Assembly: GCA_903842235.1 (NCBI GenBank)
Contig: CAIMLG010000220.1
Location: 1 to 32,831 of the forward strand
Length of the DNA: 32,831 bases
Origin: an uncultured Verrucomicrobia subdivision 3 bacterium
GTDB taxonomy: Bacteria > Verrucomicrobiota > Verrucomicrobiia > Limisphaerales > UBA11358
Reading direction: 5' to 3'
Shown: piece by piece, positions 8,314-17,596 of the stretch
How the letters are laid out: each line of letters starts with the position of its first letter
Numbering within the stretch: the stretch's first letter is position 1
Program-made: the position numbers and the translations under genes
The notes under the pieces: model-generated
The model's database searches: none
Seen by the model: the letters and a program-made list of their open reading frames with translations, nothing else
Told to the model about the DNA's origin: nothing

Positions 8314-9135
8314 ATGCATCTTGCGCTCGAATCCATTGGCCTGATTGCCGGCAGCCGCTCGCTGCCGCTGGAATTCGCGCGCCTGGCCCGCGCCGCCGGC
8401 GTCCGCCGGATCGTTTGCACGGCGGTGGAAGGGGAAACCGATCCCGCTTTGGCGGCGTTGGTGGACGACATCGTCTGGCTCAAGGTCGGCCAGATCAACA
8501 AGATGATCGGCGCCTTCACCGAACGGGGCGTGAAGCAATGCGTCATGGCCGGTCAGGTGGCGCCCAAAAACCTGTTTGAGCTGCGCCCGGATTTGCGCGC
8601 CCTGGGCATGTTGATGCGGCTGAAAGAGAAAAATGCGCACACGATTTTCGGGGCAATTGCCGACGAACTTAAAAAAGACGGCGTGGAGTTGATCGCAGCC
8701 ACCCCGTGGCTGGCACCGCTGATGCCGCAAACCGGATTTGAACTGGGGCCCAAGCTTTCCGCCGCCCAAACGGAAGACGTGGCCTTTGGTTTTCGCATGG
8801 CCAAGGAAGTTTCCCGGCTGGAGATCGGCCAGCTCGTCGTGGTCAAAAACGGCACGGTGCTGGCTGTGGAAGGCTTTGAGGGCACGGATAAATGCCTGGC
8901 GCGCGGCGGCGAACTCGCCGGCAAGGATGGCGGGGCGGTGGCCGTGAAAGTCGCCAAGCGGAATCACGACCTGCGCTTTGACATTCCCTGCATGGGCGCG
9001 AAAACCTTGGAGACCTGCGCGGCGGCCCAAATCGCCGTCCTGGCGCTCGAATCCGGCCAGTCGCTCCTCCTCGAACGCGCAGCCTGCGCGGAGCTGGCGA
9101 AGCAAAACAAAATTTCCGTGACGACCGTTGCTTAA
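8314..9135 (+). CDS. lpxI: LpxI-family UDP-2,3-diacylglucosamine diphosphatase (DUF1009)
   Basis: IGLIAGSRSLPLEFARLAR, KQCVMAGQVAPKNLF, VVKNGTVLAVEGFEGTDKCLARGGELAGKDGGAVAVKVAKRNHDLRFDIPCMG. Confidence 0.88.
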   Translation: MHLALESIGLIAGSRSLPLEFARLARAAGVRRIVCTAVEGETDPALAALVDDIVWLKVGQINKMIGAFTERGVKQCVMAGQVAPKNLFELRPDLRALGMLMRLKEKNAHTIFGAIADELKKDGVELIAATPWLAPLMPQTGFELGPKLSAAQTEDVAFGFRMAKEVSRLEIGQLVVVKNGTVLAVEGFEGTDKCLARGGELAGKDGGAVAVKVAKRNHDLRFDIPCMGAKTLETCAAAQIAVLALESGQSLLLERAACAELAKQNKISVTTVA

Positions 9136-9167
9136 TATAAAATAAAAACCAAACCACAAAATTTCCC

Positions 9168-9674
9168 ATGCTGCAATCCCACGAACTCCTCGGTTTCATG
9201 TCGCCGGCGCTGGCGAATGATATATTGTCCTTCATTTTTGAATCGGACAAGCCGGCCTACCGCGCCGCGCTGGCCGCCGTGGCCGAAGCCAAGCGCGTCC
9301 GCCCCATTTTCCTCGAACGCCAGCCCCGGGCCGAGCGCCACACCACGATGCTGTCCGTGCTGACCAAGCCGAACTTGGACGCCGCCGCCGCCGCCTTCAT
9401 TCGCGCCTGGCTGGTGAAGAAGCACGTTGCGATGCTGGTGGATTTCCTCAACGCCCTCGGCGTGCCGCACGAAAACGGCGTGGTGGAAGACCTGCCCGGC
9501 ACCATGGACGAGGCCAAGCTGAAAGCCGCTGTGGAACTGCTGCTCGGCAAATATTCCCATGAAGTGGTGGCTGTGTATCTGAATGCCTTCAACGACATGA
9601 ACGCCGCCGGCTGGCCGAATCTGAAGGTGCTGCTGGAAACCGACACGCGGCTGCAGTTGGGCAACGCCGCCTGA
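9168..9674 (+). CDS. Conserved hypothetical protein
   Basis: Intact ORF between co-oriented lpxI-like and amgK-like genes; no recognised motif. Confidence 0.75.
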   Translation: MLQSHELLGFMSPALANDILSFIFESDKPAYRAALAAVAEAKRVRPIFLERQPRAERHTTMLSVLTKPNLDAAAAAFIRAWLVKKHVAMLVDFLNALGVPHENGVVEDLPGTMDEAKLKAAVELLLGKYSHEVVAVYLNAFNDMNAAGWPNLKVLLETDTRLQLGNAA

Positions 9675-9676
9675 TC

Positions 9677-10627
9677 GTGGCTGACGCCCGCGCATTTCCC
9701 GGCTTTGCGTCCTGGCGGACCGCCGCCTGCGAGCCGCTCACCGGCGACGCCTCGGCGCGGAAATATTTCCGCCTGCGCACCGCCTCGCAGTCAGCCATCC
9801 TGATGGACGCCTCGCAGGTGCCCGATTCCGTGGCACCGTTCATCCGCATCGCCAAGCATCTCCGAAAGATCGGTTTCAGCGCCCCGGATATTCTGGCGCG
9901 GGAAACCGAGAGCGGCTTGCTGTTGATTGAAGATTTCGGCGACGACACCTTTGCGCGCCGGCTGGAGAATCTGGCGCAGGCGGAACCACTCTTCACGCTG
10001 GCCACCGATGTCCTGATCGCGCTGCACCGGCATCCGCAAGCGGTGCCGGAAACCCTGCGGGACTATCATCCGGAAAAAATGCTGGAGGACATCGAGCTGT
10101 TTGTGCAATGGCGCACGCCGCAGGTGACCGCGCTGGAGAAAGAAGATTTCCGCGCCGCGTGGCGGGCGGTGCTGCCGCTGGCGCAGCAGGTGCCGGCGTC
10201 GCTGCTGCTGCGGGATTATCACGTGGCCAATCTCATGCTGCTGCCGGGGCGCGCGGGCTTGCGGCAGGCCGGCCTGCTGGATTTTCAAGACGCCTATCGC
10301 GGCCCGGTGACGTATGACCTGATTTCCCTGCTGGAAGACGCCCGGCGCGAGGTGCCCGAGGCGCTCCAGCGCAAACTTTTTGCCCGCTACCTCGCGGCTT
10401 TTCCCGACCTGGACCGCGAGAAATTTGAAAGGTCCGCCGCCATTCTCGCGGCGCAGCGGCACACGCGGGTGCTGGGCATTTTTGAGCGGCTCGCGCGCCA
10501 AGAGGGCAAGCTGGATTACCGCCGGCTGCATTCGCCGCGCGTGGAAAGATTATTGCGCCAGGCGTTGCACCACCCGGCGCTGAGCGAGGTCAAAGACTGG
10601 ATGGATCGCCATGCCATTACGGATTAA
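9677..10627 (+). CDS. amgK: AmgK-like sugar kinase (aminoglycoside phosphotransferase fold)
   Basis: GTG start 3 nt after upstream stop; GDASARKYFRL, LLIEDFGDDTF, LLLRDYHVANLMLLPG, GLLDFQDAYRGPVTYDLISLLEDARR. Confidence 0.85.
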   Translation: MADARAFPGFASWRTAACEPLTGDASARKYFRLRTASQSAILMDASQVPDSVAPFIRIAKHLRKIGFSAPDILARETESGLLLIEDFGDDTFARRLENLAQAEPLFTLATDVLIALHRHPQAVPETLRDYHPEKMLEDIELFVQWRTPQVTALEKEDFRAAWRAVLPLAQQVPASLLLRDYHVANLMLLPGRAGLRQAGLLDFQDAYRGPVTYDLISLLEDARREVPEALQRKLFARYLAAFPDLDREKFERSAAILAAQRHTRVLGIFERLARQEGKLDYRRLHSPRVERLLRQALHHPALSEVKDWMDRHAITD

Positions 10628-11330
10628 AACCGCCATGCTGCTGGCCGCCGGCTACGGCACGCGCCTCCAGCCGCTCACCGACCACACGCCCAAGCCGCTG
10701 GTGCCCGTCGCCGGCCGGCCGATGATCGCCTACGCGCTGGATAAACTCCGCGCCTACCGCATGGAGCACCTCGTCATCAACGTCTCCCATCTCAAGGCGC
10801 AACTGGTGGATTACTGCGCGGCGCAAACGGATTTTCGCATCACCATCTCCGACGAGGCCGAACCGCTCGAGACCGGCGGCGGCTTGAAAAAAGCCGAGCC
10901 GTTCCTCGGCGACGAACCCGTCTTTGCCATCAACAGCGACATCCTCTGGAGCGACACCGGCGACACTGCACTCAACCGGCTGACCCAAGCTTGGGAGGAT
11001 GATAAAATGGATTTTCTGCTGCTCGCGCAATCCAAGGCCCGGGCCATCGGCCACGACCAGGGGGAGGATCACCTGTTCATCAAGCCCGAGAACACCCTCG
11101 GTTGGACCGCTGCTGACGCGCCCTACATCATTTCCGGCATTGGCATTTTTCATCCGCGCGTGCTCCAGACCGTGGCGCCGGGTAAATTTTCCGTCAAAGT
11201 GCTTTGGCGGCAGGCGCTGGCTCAAAACCGGCTTTTCTGTCTGCCGCACCATGGCCGCTGGTATCAGACCGGCACGGTGGAGGACATCCAGCGCACGGAA
11301 ACCGAATTGAAGCAGTTACCGCTTAAATGA
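10611..11330 (+). CDS. murU: MurU-like N-acetylmuramate-1-phosphate uridylyltransferase / nucleotidyltransferase
   Basis: TAMLLAAGYGTRLQPLTDHTPKPLVPVAGRPMI; 17-bp overlap with the amgK-like gene. Confidence 0.85.
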   Translation: MPLRIKTAMLLAAGYGTRLQPLTDHTPKPLVPVAGRPMIAYALDKLRAYRMEHLVINVSHLKAQLVDYCAAQTDFRITISDEAEPLETGGGLKKAEPFLGDEPVFAINSDILWSDTGDTALNRLTQAWEDDKMDFLLLAQSKARAIGHDQGEDHLFIKPENTLGWTAADAPYIISGIGIFHPRVLQTVAPGKFSVKVLWRQALAQNRLFCLPHHGRWYQTGTVEDIQRTETELKQLPLK

Positions 11331-11522
11331 CGTTCGCCGCGTCGCTTTTCTCCAAGGCACGAGGGTTTTGAACAACGAAGTAACCAAGTGGAATCGGCTT
11401 GGTTCCTTCTTTGTTGTTCAATTCCTTTCCCGTTTTGGCATCTGTGGCAAAAACGCCCCGGCCAAAATCTTTCCCCAAAATCATTGTCTGGTTTGGGGCT
11501 TCCGTGAACATTATACCGGTAG

Positions 11523-13451
11523 ATGAGCGAACCGACCGATCACGAACTCCTGGCCGACTACGCCCGCACCGGGGCCGAGCGGCCGTTTGCTGGCCTCGTG
11601 GCGCGGCACTTGAACCTCGTCCATTCCGCCGCGCGCCGGTTTGTCGGCAACGAGGCGCAGGCCGAGGAGATCACGCAAGCCGTCTTTCTCATTCTGGCGC
11701 GCAAAGCGGGCCTATTAAGTGCTGCCACCGTTCTCTCCGGTTGGCTTTACCAGACCGCCCGGCTCACAGCGGCCAGCGCGCTAAAAGCCGAGCGGCGCCG
11801 GCAGCACCGCGAACAGGAGGCCTATATGCAAACCCGGGATAACGAAGCCGAGGCCGCCGTGTGGCGGGAGATTGCGCCGCTGCTGGACGCCGCCATGGGC
11901 AAGCTGGGGGAGACCGACCGCACCGTGCTGGTGCTGCGATTCTTTGAGCGGCAGACCAACGCCCAGGTGGCGGCGGCATTAGGGATGGCCGAGGGCGCGG
12001 TGCAACGGCGGGGGCTGCGGGCGCTGGAGAAACTGCGGGCCAACTTTGCCAAGCAGGGCGTGACGCACACCGCCCAAGCCATTGCCGGCACCGTGATGCA
12101 AAATGCCGTGCAGGTAGCCCCGGCGGGCCTGTTGGTGAAAGTTTCCCTGCTGGCCGCCAAGGGCGCGGCGACCACAACGGCAATAACAACCCTCGTGAAA
12201 GGAACCTTAAAAGTTATGTCATGGACAAAAGCAAAAACGGCGATTGTGGTCGGCGCGGGGGTTTTGTTTGCGACTGGGGCAGCAATAGTGATTTCGAGTT
12301 TTCCAGACGCTCCGCCGGCGAACCCGGCGATGGTGCGGCAAATTTTGTCGGGGGCATTCGCTCGCATCAGCGCACCGCTGTCGTCGCAAATGCGCTTTGT
12401 GATCGAGTTGGAAGAAGTGCCGAAACCTTTTACAGAAAAACAAGCGCGGGCGGAGGCAAAACAAATCCAAGATGACGTGAGAAAGCACGAATCCACGGTT
12501 CCAGGCCTGCGGCCCGAAGATTTGGCGAAACTCCCGCCACAAGTTCGGGCGGAACGCGAACGGAGGCAGGCCGAGACTTTGGACATTCAGACCGAGAGCG
12601 TGCGTTGGGCGCACCAACCCCGCCTGTATCAGGAACAGGAGTTTGTTTCCGGCGGACAGTGGCGGCTCGACCAGACAGAGATCTCACCCAAGCCGGAAAA
12701 ATTGCTGAAGTTGGACCGGCCGCTGGCCAAAGACATTGCTTACGAACGGACATACATCATGCTCGCGGAGACGAACGCTCCAGGCCAGCGCTCGTTTCAG
12801 ATAGATCATCGGATGCGAAGTGTTTGGTTTATAAATTCAGGGTGGTCGCAACCGCGTTGCTGGCAGGCTGGCACACTTGAACCGATGATTGCCTACATGC
12901 TCACGACAACGTTGAGTGATTTGAAGGACTTCGTCAAACTTGCCAAAGCCAGATCGCCGACGGAGAAAGACGTGGATTCCTTCGCTGGTGTAAAGCTGGA
13001 TACCGCCAAGCTCGAAACCCTTGTCCATGGTAAGAGCCTGCTATGGAAGGTCAAGACAGACGAAGTTACGGAGGGCGGACGCAAGCTCGCCGTGCTCCGG
13101 CTTAAGGCAAGAAAGACATCTTTGGTCAGCGGCATGGGCATCGCTTTGTATGGAGCGGAGCTTGCCTTCTTCGCCGACGCCGCCAATCCGGCTAATATCT
13201 ATCGCATCGAAATAATGAACCTGCCCTCGCTGTTCTCGCAGCCATCCACGCCTTGCATTTCGATCCGCGATGACTTCGACACCAACGGCTTCCCGCATAC
13301 CTGGATTGTTGAAACCCCCAACGACCCGCACACGACAAAAAAGACCATCAAGTTTAAAGAGATTGATCTCTCTGCGAAGTTTGACAGCCAATCTGTCTTC
13401 TGGTTGGAAATTCCAAAGAGTTACCAAATTAACGGGCGACTTCCCAAGTAA
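11523..13451 (+). CDS. ECF-type sigma factor fused to a TM segment and ~390-aa C-terminal extracytoplasmic domain
   Basis: N-terminal sigma-70 region 2/4 patterns (EEITQAVFLILARKA, LGWLYQTAR-like, VLVLRFFERQTNAQVAAALGMAEGAVQRR); TM AKTAIVVGAGVLFATGAAIVISSF; long unassigned C-terminus. Confidence 0.85.
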   Translation: MSEPTDHELLADYARTGAERPFAGLVARHLNLVHSAARRFVGNEAQAEEITQAVFLILARKAGLLSAATVLSGWLYQTARLTAASALKAERRRQHREQEAYMQTRDNEAEAAVWREIAPLLDAAMGKLGETDRTVLVLRFFERQTNAQVAAALGMAEGAVQRRGLRALEKLRANFAKQGVTHTAQAIAGTVMQNAVQVAPAGLLVKVSLLAAKGAATTTAITTLVKGTLKVMSWTKAKTAIVVGAGVLFATGAAIVISSFPDAPPANPAMVRQILSGAFARISAPLSSQMRFVIELEEVPKPFTEKQARAEAKQIQDDVRKHESTVPGLRPEDLAKLPPQVRAERERRQAETLDIQTESVRWAHQPRLYQEQEFVSGGQWRLDQTEISPKPEKLLKLDRPLAKDIAYERTYIMLAETNAPGQRSFQIDHRMRSVWFINSGWSQPRCWQAGTLEPMIAYMLTTTLSDLKDFVKLAKARSPTEKDVDSFAGVKLDTAKLETLVHGKSLLWKVKTDEVTEGGRKLAVLRLKARKTSLVSGMGIALYGAELAFFADAANPANIYRIEIMNLPSLFSQPSTPCISIRDDFDTNGFPHTWIVETPNDPHTTKKTIKFKEIDLSAKFDSQSVFWLEIPKSYQINGRLPK

Positions 13452-13543
13452 AGCGGGTGTCCCAAATGCGAGCCAGTTGAAATACTCGTCATCGAAAAGG
13501 CAAAATAGTATCGCCCCGCCCGGCCCGGTTCGGGAGCGGCCGG

Positions 13544-13561
13544 AAAATGCGCCAGCATTTT
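13544..13561. terminator. Small perfect hairpin AAAATGC-gcca-GCATTTT downstream of the sigma fusion gene
   Basis: Direct reading; possible bidirectional terminator. Confidence 0.4.
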
Positions 13562-13754
13562 GGCGTGCGGTGGCCCGGAGTGCTTCCCCACTCAGCCCCA
13601 AGGTTTGAACCACCAATGCACCGAGACACTAAGAAACACAACGCAGCCGTGGTTGCTAGTTTGTCTATTTTGAAACCCCTGGGTGTTTTTGTGGCTTTGC
13701 GGGAGCGGAAAAAGGTTTATTTGACGCTGGTCGCGACTCCGGCAAAACTGGCGC

Positions 13755-14087
13755 ATGGCAAATCTCGAATTGAAAATTGAAAAACTCCAGGCCGGCACCG
13801 GCGCCGCCCCCAAAAAAGGCGACACGGTGACGGTGCATTACACCGGCACCTTTACCGACGGCCTCAAATTTGACAGCTCGGTGGATCGCGCGGAGCCGTT
13901 TGCGTTCGTGCTCGGCGCGGGCCAGGTGATCGCCGGCTGGGATCTGGGCGTGGCGCAGATGAAGGTCGGCGATCAGGTGAAGCTCACCATCCCGCCGGAG
14001 CTGGCCTACGGCCGCGCGGGTTATCCCGGCGCCATCCCGCCGAATGCCACGCTGATCTTTGTGGTGGAGTTGTTGGGCATCAACTGA
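13755..14087 (+). CDS. FKBP-type peptidyl-prolyl cis-trans isomerase
   Basis: [65 protein letters not shown]. Confidence 0.95.
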   Translation: MANLELKIEKLQAGTGAAPKKGDTVTVHYTGTFTDGLKFDSSVDRAEPFAFVLGAGQVIAGWDLGVAQMKVGDQVKLTIPPELAYGRAGYPGAIPPNATLIFVVELLGIN

Positions 14088-14147
14088 CGGCGCGGGCGGG
14101 CCGGCAAAAGCCTTTCCATTTGCCGCCAATTTGGTTTAGTAGGCCGC

Positions 14148-15641
14148 ATGAAATCCATTCTGCGGTTGTGCTTGGCGCTGGTTTTTTTATGCTGGCACGC
14201 CGCCATGTCGCACGCCGCCACCAACCTGGGCCTGTTCACCGATCACACGGACGTCGGCACCGTCGCCCAAGCGGGCACCGTGCAATACCAGCCGGCGGAT
14301 GGTGTTTATCAGGTGACCGGCGGCGGCGAAAACATCTGGAGCACCAACGACGCCTTTCATTTCGTCTGGAAAAAGCTGACGGGCGAGGTGGCGCTCACGG
14401 CGGAGATCCGCTTTGCCGGCACCAACGGCAATCCGCATCGCAAAGCGTGCCTGATGCTGCGCCAGTCACTCGCGGCGGATGCGGTGTATGCGGATGTGGC
14501 GCTGCATGCCAGCGGGCTGACGGCGCTGCAATATCGGGCCGCCCCCGGCGCGCCGACCACGGAAATTCAATCAGATCTCGCCGCGCCGGAGCGCCTGCGG
14601 CTGGAAAAGCGTGGCGATTATGTGGCGCTGTTTCTGGCGTCGGCGGGCGGCGCGTGGCAACCGGCCGGGCAGTTGCGGCTGCCCTTCGCGGCGCCGTTCT
14701 ACGCGGGCCTGGCGGTGTGCGCCCATGACAATCAGACCAACGCCCAAGCCAGGTTTTCCAATGTGGAGCTGGTGACCTTGCCGCCGGCCGCCCAGGTCGC
14801 CCCGGCGCTGGCCAGCGTGCTGGAGGTGGTGAGCCTTGCGGATGGCCGCCGGCGCGTGGTTTACCAGACGACCAACCACCTTGAGGCGCCCAACTGGTCG
14901 CGCGACGGGAGCTATTTTCTGTTCAACGGCGGCGGGAAGATTTTCAAATTGCCGGTCACGGGCGGCGCGCCGCAGCCGCTCACCCTGCGCCCGGACGTGA
15001 AATGCAACAACGATCACGGCCTGTCGCCCGACGGCACGCAGTTGGTCGTCAGCGGCGAGGCCGCGCCCGGCGAAGGCTCGCGCATTTACCGGCTGCCGGT
15101 GGCCGGCGGCGCGGCGCAGTTGATCACGCCGCGCGCGCCGTCGTATTGGCATGGCTGGTCGCCGGATGGCGGAACGCTGGCCTACTGCGCCGCGCGCAAC
15201 GGGCAGTTTGACGTTTACACGATTCCCGCGGCGGGCGGCGAGGAAACCCGCCTGACCGACACGCCCGGCTTGGACGACGGCCCGGAGTATTCGCCGGATG
15301 GAAAACATATTTACTTCAACTCCGACCGGACCGGGCGCATGCAGATTTGGCGAATGAAAGCGGACGGCTCGGAGCAAACGCAAATCACGACGGACGATTA
15401 CAACAACTGGTTTGCGCATCCGTCGCCGGACGGCCAGTGGCTGGTTTTGCTCTCGTATCCCAAGGAGGTGACCGGTCATCCGCCCGGCAAAGATGTGAGC
15501 TTGCGGCTCCTCGCGCTGGCGGATGGCAACGTCCAGGTGCTCGCCACCTTTTTCGGCGGGCAGGGGACCATCAATGTGCCGTCATGGTCGCCTGACAGCA
15601 AAAGCCTGGCGTTTGTCAGCTATCAGCGGATTTACCCATGA
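14148..15641 (+). CDS. Secreted TolB/PD40-type beta-propeller protein with N-terminal jelly-roll-like (DUF1349/LamG-like) region
   Basis: Signal peptide; repeated WSPDG / SPDGTQLVVSG / YSPDGKHIYFNSDRTGRMQIWRM blades. Confidence 0.85.
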   Translation: MKSILRLCLALVFLCWHAAMSHAATNLGLFTDHTDVGTVAQAGTVQYQPADGVYQVTGGGENIWSTNDAFHFVWKKLTGEVALTAEIRFAGTNGNPHRKACLMLRQSLAADAVYADVALHASGLTALQYRAAPGAPTTEIQSDLAAPERLRLEKRGDYVALFLASAGGAWQPAGQLRLPFAAPFYAGLAVCAHDNQTNAQARFSNVELVTLPPAAQVAPALASVLEVVSLADGRRRVVYQTTNHLEAPNWSRDGSYFLFNGGGKIFKLPVTGGAPQPLTLRPDVKCNNDHGLSPDGTQLVVSGEAAPGEGSRIYRLPVAGGAAQLITPRAPSYWHGWSPDGGTLAYCAARNGQFDVYTIPAAGGEETRLTDTPGLDDGPEYSPDGKHIYFNSDRTGRMQIWRMKADGSEQTQITTDDYNNWFAHPSPDGQWLVLLSYPKEVTGHPPGKDVSLRLLALADGNVQVLATFFGGQGTINVPSWSPDSKSLAFVSYQRIYP

Positions 15642-15940
15642 ATCCGCCGGCGGCAACTTTTCTCCGCGAAACCGCCGCCGGCACGTTGCTGGCAGTGAAA
15701 CTCCAGCCGCGCGCCTCCAAGAATGAAATCGGCGAGCCGCTCGGGGATGAATTGAAAATCAAGGTCACCGCGCCGCCGGTGGACGCGGCGGCCAACCAGG
15801 CGCTCGTGGAGTTGCTCGCGGATCAACTGGGCTGTTCGCGTGGTAGGGTGGAATTAATCCGCGGCCATACCTCGCGCCACAAGACGCTGCTGCTGCATGG
15901 GTTCAAGCCGGAAGCGGTGCGCGCAAAAATCCGGCCGTAA
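15638..15940 (+). CDS. DUF167 (YggU) family protein
   Basis: LAVKLQPRASKNEI...LKIKVTAPPVDAAANQALVELLADQLG...VELIRGHTSRHKTLLLHG; ATGA overlap with upstream gene. Confidence 0.92.
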   Translation: MNPPAATFLRETAAGTLLAVKLQPRASKNEIGEPLGDELKIKVTAPPVDAAANQALVELLADQLGCSRGRVELIRGHTSRHKTLLLHGFKPEAVRAKIRP

Positions 15941-15986
15941 AATAGTTTGTCACCTCTTCGCGCTTTCCGGCCACCTAAGCAACGAT

Positions 15987-17591
15987 ATGATGACAGCGAT
16001 GACTGCTGCGCCCCCTGACAGTGACGCCACTTTGGTGCAAGCCACCTTGGCGGGCAACCGGGATGCCTTTGGGCAGATTGTTTCGCGCTACCAATCGCTC
16101 ATTTGCTCGCTGGCCTACAGCGCCACCGGCAGCCTCGGCCAAAGCGAGGATCTGGCGCAGGAAACCTTCATCACCGCCTGGAAGCGCCTCGGCCATTTGC
16201 GCGAACGGCACAAGCTCCGCGCCTGGCTCTGCGGCATCGCCCGCAACCGCATCAACAATTTTCTCCGGCGCGAAGGCCGTGAGCCGGTGGGCGGAGCCGA
16301 ACCGCTGGAAAATGCCGCCGAATCGCCGTGCCCCGAACCGCTGCCGTTGGATCACACCATCACGAACGAAGAAGCGGCGATTCTGTGGCGTTCGCTCGAG
16401 CGCATCCCGGAAATTTACCGCGAGCCGCTCGTGCTGTTTTACCGCGAGCACCAGTCCATTGAAGCGGTCGCCCAAAGTCTGGATCTGTCCGAAGACGCCG
16501 TGAAACAGCGCCTGTCCCGCGGGCGGAAATTGTTGCAGGAACAGATTCTCGCCTTCGTGGAAGGCGCGCTGGAGCGGACTCGTCCGGAAAAAGCATTCAC
16601 CCTCGGCGTCCTCGGCGCCCTGCCGTTGCTGGCCTCCACCCCGGCGGCGGCTTCCACGGCCACCGCCACCAAGAGTGGCTCGACCGCCTTTTCGGTGGCG
16701 AACCTCGGCTGGTATGGAATGCTCCTGAGTTTCCCGCTGATGTTTTTCGGCAACTTCATCGAGTATCGCATGGAACTCGACAGCGCCCGCTCGGAAGCCG
16801 AACGCGCCAGCATCCAAAATTTTCACCTCAAGCTCATGCTCGGTTTCCTGGGCGCGTTCGTGGTGATCTTTGGCCTGGTGTTCGCAGCACTGGCGGTTAC
16901 GCCCATCCCTCTGCGCCTGTTGAAAAGCCTGCTGATTGGGCTGTCATTCAGCTACGCGCTGGCGGCGGTTGTTTTTGTTCTCCGGATTTTCCGTCATCGC
17001 CAAAGAATTTTCCCGGCCGCCTCGCCCGGTGCGCGAGCGGCCAGACCCATCTGGGAATACCGCAGCCGCCTGACTCTGCTGGGCGTGCCGTTGGTCCACA
17101 TCTGCCTCGGCTGTAAAGGACCCAACACGGTCAAGGCTTGGATTGCCGTGGGCAATGTCGCCTACGGCTGGCTCTTCGCCTTTGGCAAGATCGCGGTGGC
17201 CCCCTTGAGTTGCGGCTGGCTGGCCTTGGGCGTGTTGCCGTTTGGCGCCTGCGCCGGCGGCTTGCTGCCCTGGGGCGGGTTCAGCCTCGGAGGCTGGGCG
17301 TCGGGATTTGTGGCCATCGGGTGGCAAGCCTACGGCAGTTGTGCCATCGCCTGGTCACAAGCCCTGGGCTGGCTAGCTTTCGCTCATGATTTTGCCAACG
17401 GCGAAATCGCCCGGGCGATCCAAGTAAACGGTCAAATCACCGATCCAACGATTTTTCAAAACTACTTTTTCCGGAGCGCCCAAATGCTCCTGCGTTATCT
17501 GGCCTGCCTGACCTTGCTGTGGGTGGTGCCGATTTTCTTTTTCTGGCGCCTGCAACGCGCCCACGACAAAACCAACCAATCAAGCTCATAA
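15987..17591 (+). CDS. ECF sigma factor fused to a multi-pass membrane domain ending in Gly/Ala-rich GxxAxG-like repeats
   Basis: Sigma region 2/4: SEDLAQETFITAWKRL, YREPLVLFYREHQSIEAVAQSLDLSEDAVKQRLSRGRKLL; several hydrophobic helices; GNVAYGWLFAFGKIAVAPLSCGWLALGVLPFGACAGG repeat tract. Confidence 0.88.
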   Translation: MMTAMTAAPPDSDATLVQATLAGNRDAFGQIVSRYQSLICSLAYSATGSLGQSEDLAQETFITAWKRLGHLRERHKLRAWLCGIARNRINNFLRREGREPVGGAEPLENAAESPCPEPLPLDHTITNEEAAILWRSLERIPEIYREPLVLFYREHQSIEAVAQSLDLSEDAVKQRLSRGRKLLQEQILAFVEGALERTRPEKAFTLGVLGALPLLASTPAAASTATATKSGSTAFSVANLGWYGMLLSFPLMFFGNFIEYRMELDSARSEAERASIQNFHLKLMLGFLGAFVVIFGLVFAALAVTPIPLRLLKSLLIGLSFSYALAAVVFVLRIFRHRQRIFPAASPGARAARPIWEYRSRLTLLGVPLVHICLGCKGPNTVKAWIAVGNVAYGWLFAFGKIAVAPLSCGWLALGVLPFGACAGGLLPWGGFSLGGWASGFVAIGWQAYGSCAIAWSQALGWLAFAHDFANGEIARAIQVNGQITDPTIFQNYFFRSAQMLLRYLACLTLLWVVPIFFFWRLQRAHDKTNQSSS

Positions 17592-17596
17592 AATTT

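Noticed and set aside
7822-9159. 445-aa minus ORF as one large protein
   Set aside because: Only the C-terminal ~106 aa resembles a protein family; the rest is antisense to lpxI. The internal ATG at 8142 is preferred.
9677-10627. Aminoglycoside resistance gene
   Set aside because: The APH-like fold plus the overlapping murU-like gene better fits the AmgK cell-wall recycling kinase.
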